This document shows positions 6,941 to 6,943 of a DNA stretch of 6,943 nucleotides, one piece after another. The notes under the pieces are model-generated. The model did not search any database, was not told the origin of the DNA, and was given only the letters and a program-made list of their open reading frames with translations. Position numbers and translations under genes: made by a program. Source of the DNA: an uncultured Bifidobacterium sp. (GTDB lineage Bacteria; Actinomycetota; Actinomycetes; Actinomycetales; Bifidobacteriaceae); NCBI GenBank assembly GCA_937876495.1, contig CALEGL010000287.1, positions 1 through 6,943 of the forward strand, read 5' to 3'. How positions within the stretch are numbered: position 1 is the stretch's first letter; each line of letters starts with the position of its first letter.

Positions 6941-6943
6941 ACA

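Overview
This is a high-GC fragment from a Gram-positive actinobacterium, most likely a Bifidobacterium. That assignment rests on recognising the protein families, above all the oligopeptidase B and NADH pyrophosphatase sequences; no marker gene is present. All five genes lie on the minus strand, so transcription runs from the right end of the window to the left.

From right to left: (1) nudC, a Nudix NAD(H) pyrophosphatase (5683-6927), whose N-terminus carries a 15-bp tandem duplication. (2) A 164-bp gap containing a bulged 10-bp inverted repeat and a good ribosome binding site. (3) A 546-residue single-pass membrane protein with a putative peptidoglycan-binding region and a C-terminal YkuD/L,D-transpeptidase-like fold that has lost the SHGC catalytic motif (3878-5518). 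(4) gcvH, a lipoyl-carrier H protein (3443-3853), 24 bp downstream. (5) An App1-type (DUF2183) HAD-like phosphatase (2208-3446), which starts inside the gcvH stop codon (ATGA overlap). (6) A short gap with a credible promoter for a leaderless transcript. (7) ptrB, an S9A oligopeptidase B (2135 leftwards), cut off by the left end of the window. Genes 3-5 look like one transcription unit; ptrB probably has its own promoter.

The most striking signal is an artefact. The first 44 bases match, with errors, the Illumina Nextera read-1 transposase adapter preceded by what looks like i5 index 502. The apparent C-terminus and stop codon of ptrB are therefore adapter, and the coding sequence just inside it also looks error-rich. 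The gene is a partial ORF at a contig edge, not a natural truncation.

I see no mobile element, CRISPR array, RNA gene or defence system, and no convincing undescribed multi-gene system. The best biological leads are the apparently catalytically dead L,D-transpeptidase homologue linked to gcvH and app1, the hairpin in its leader, and the leaderless ptrB promoter.
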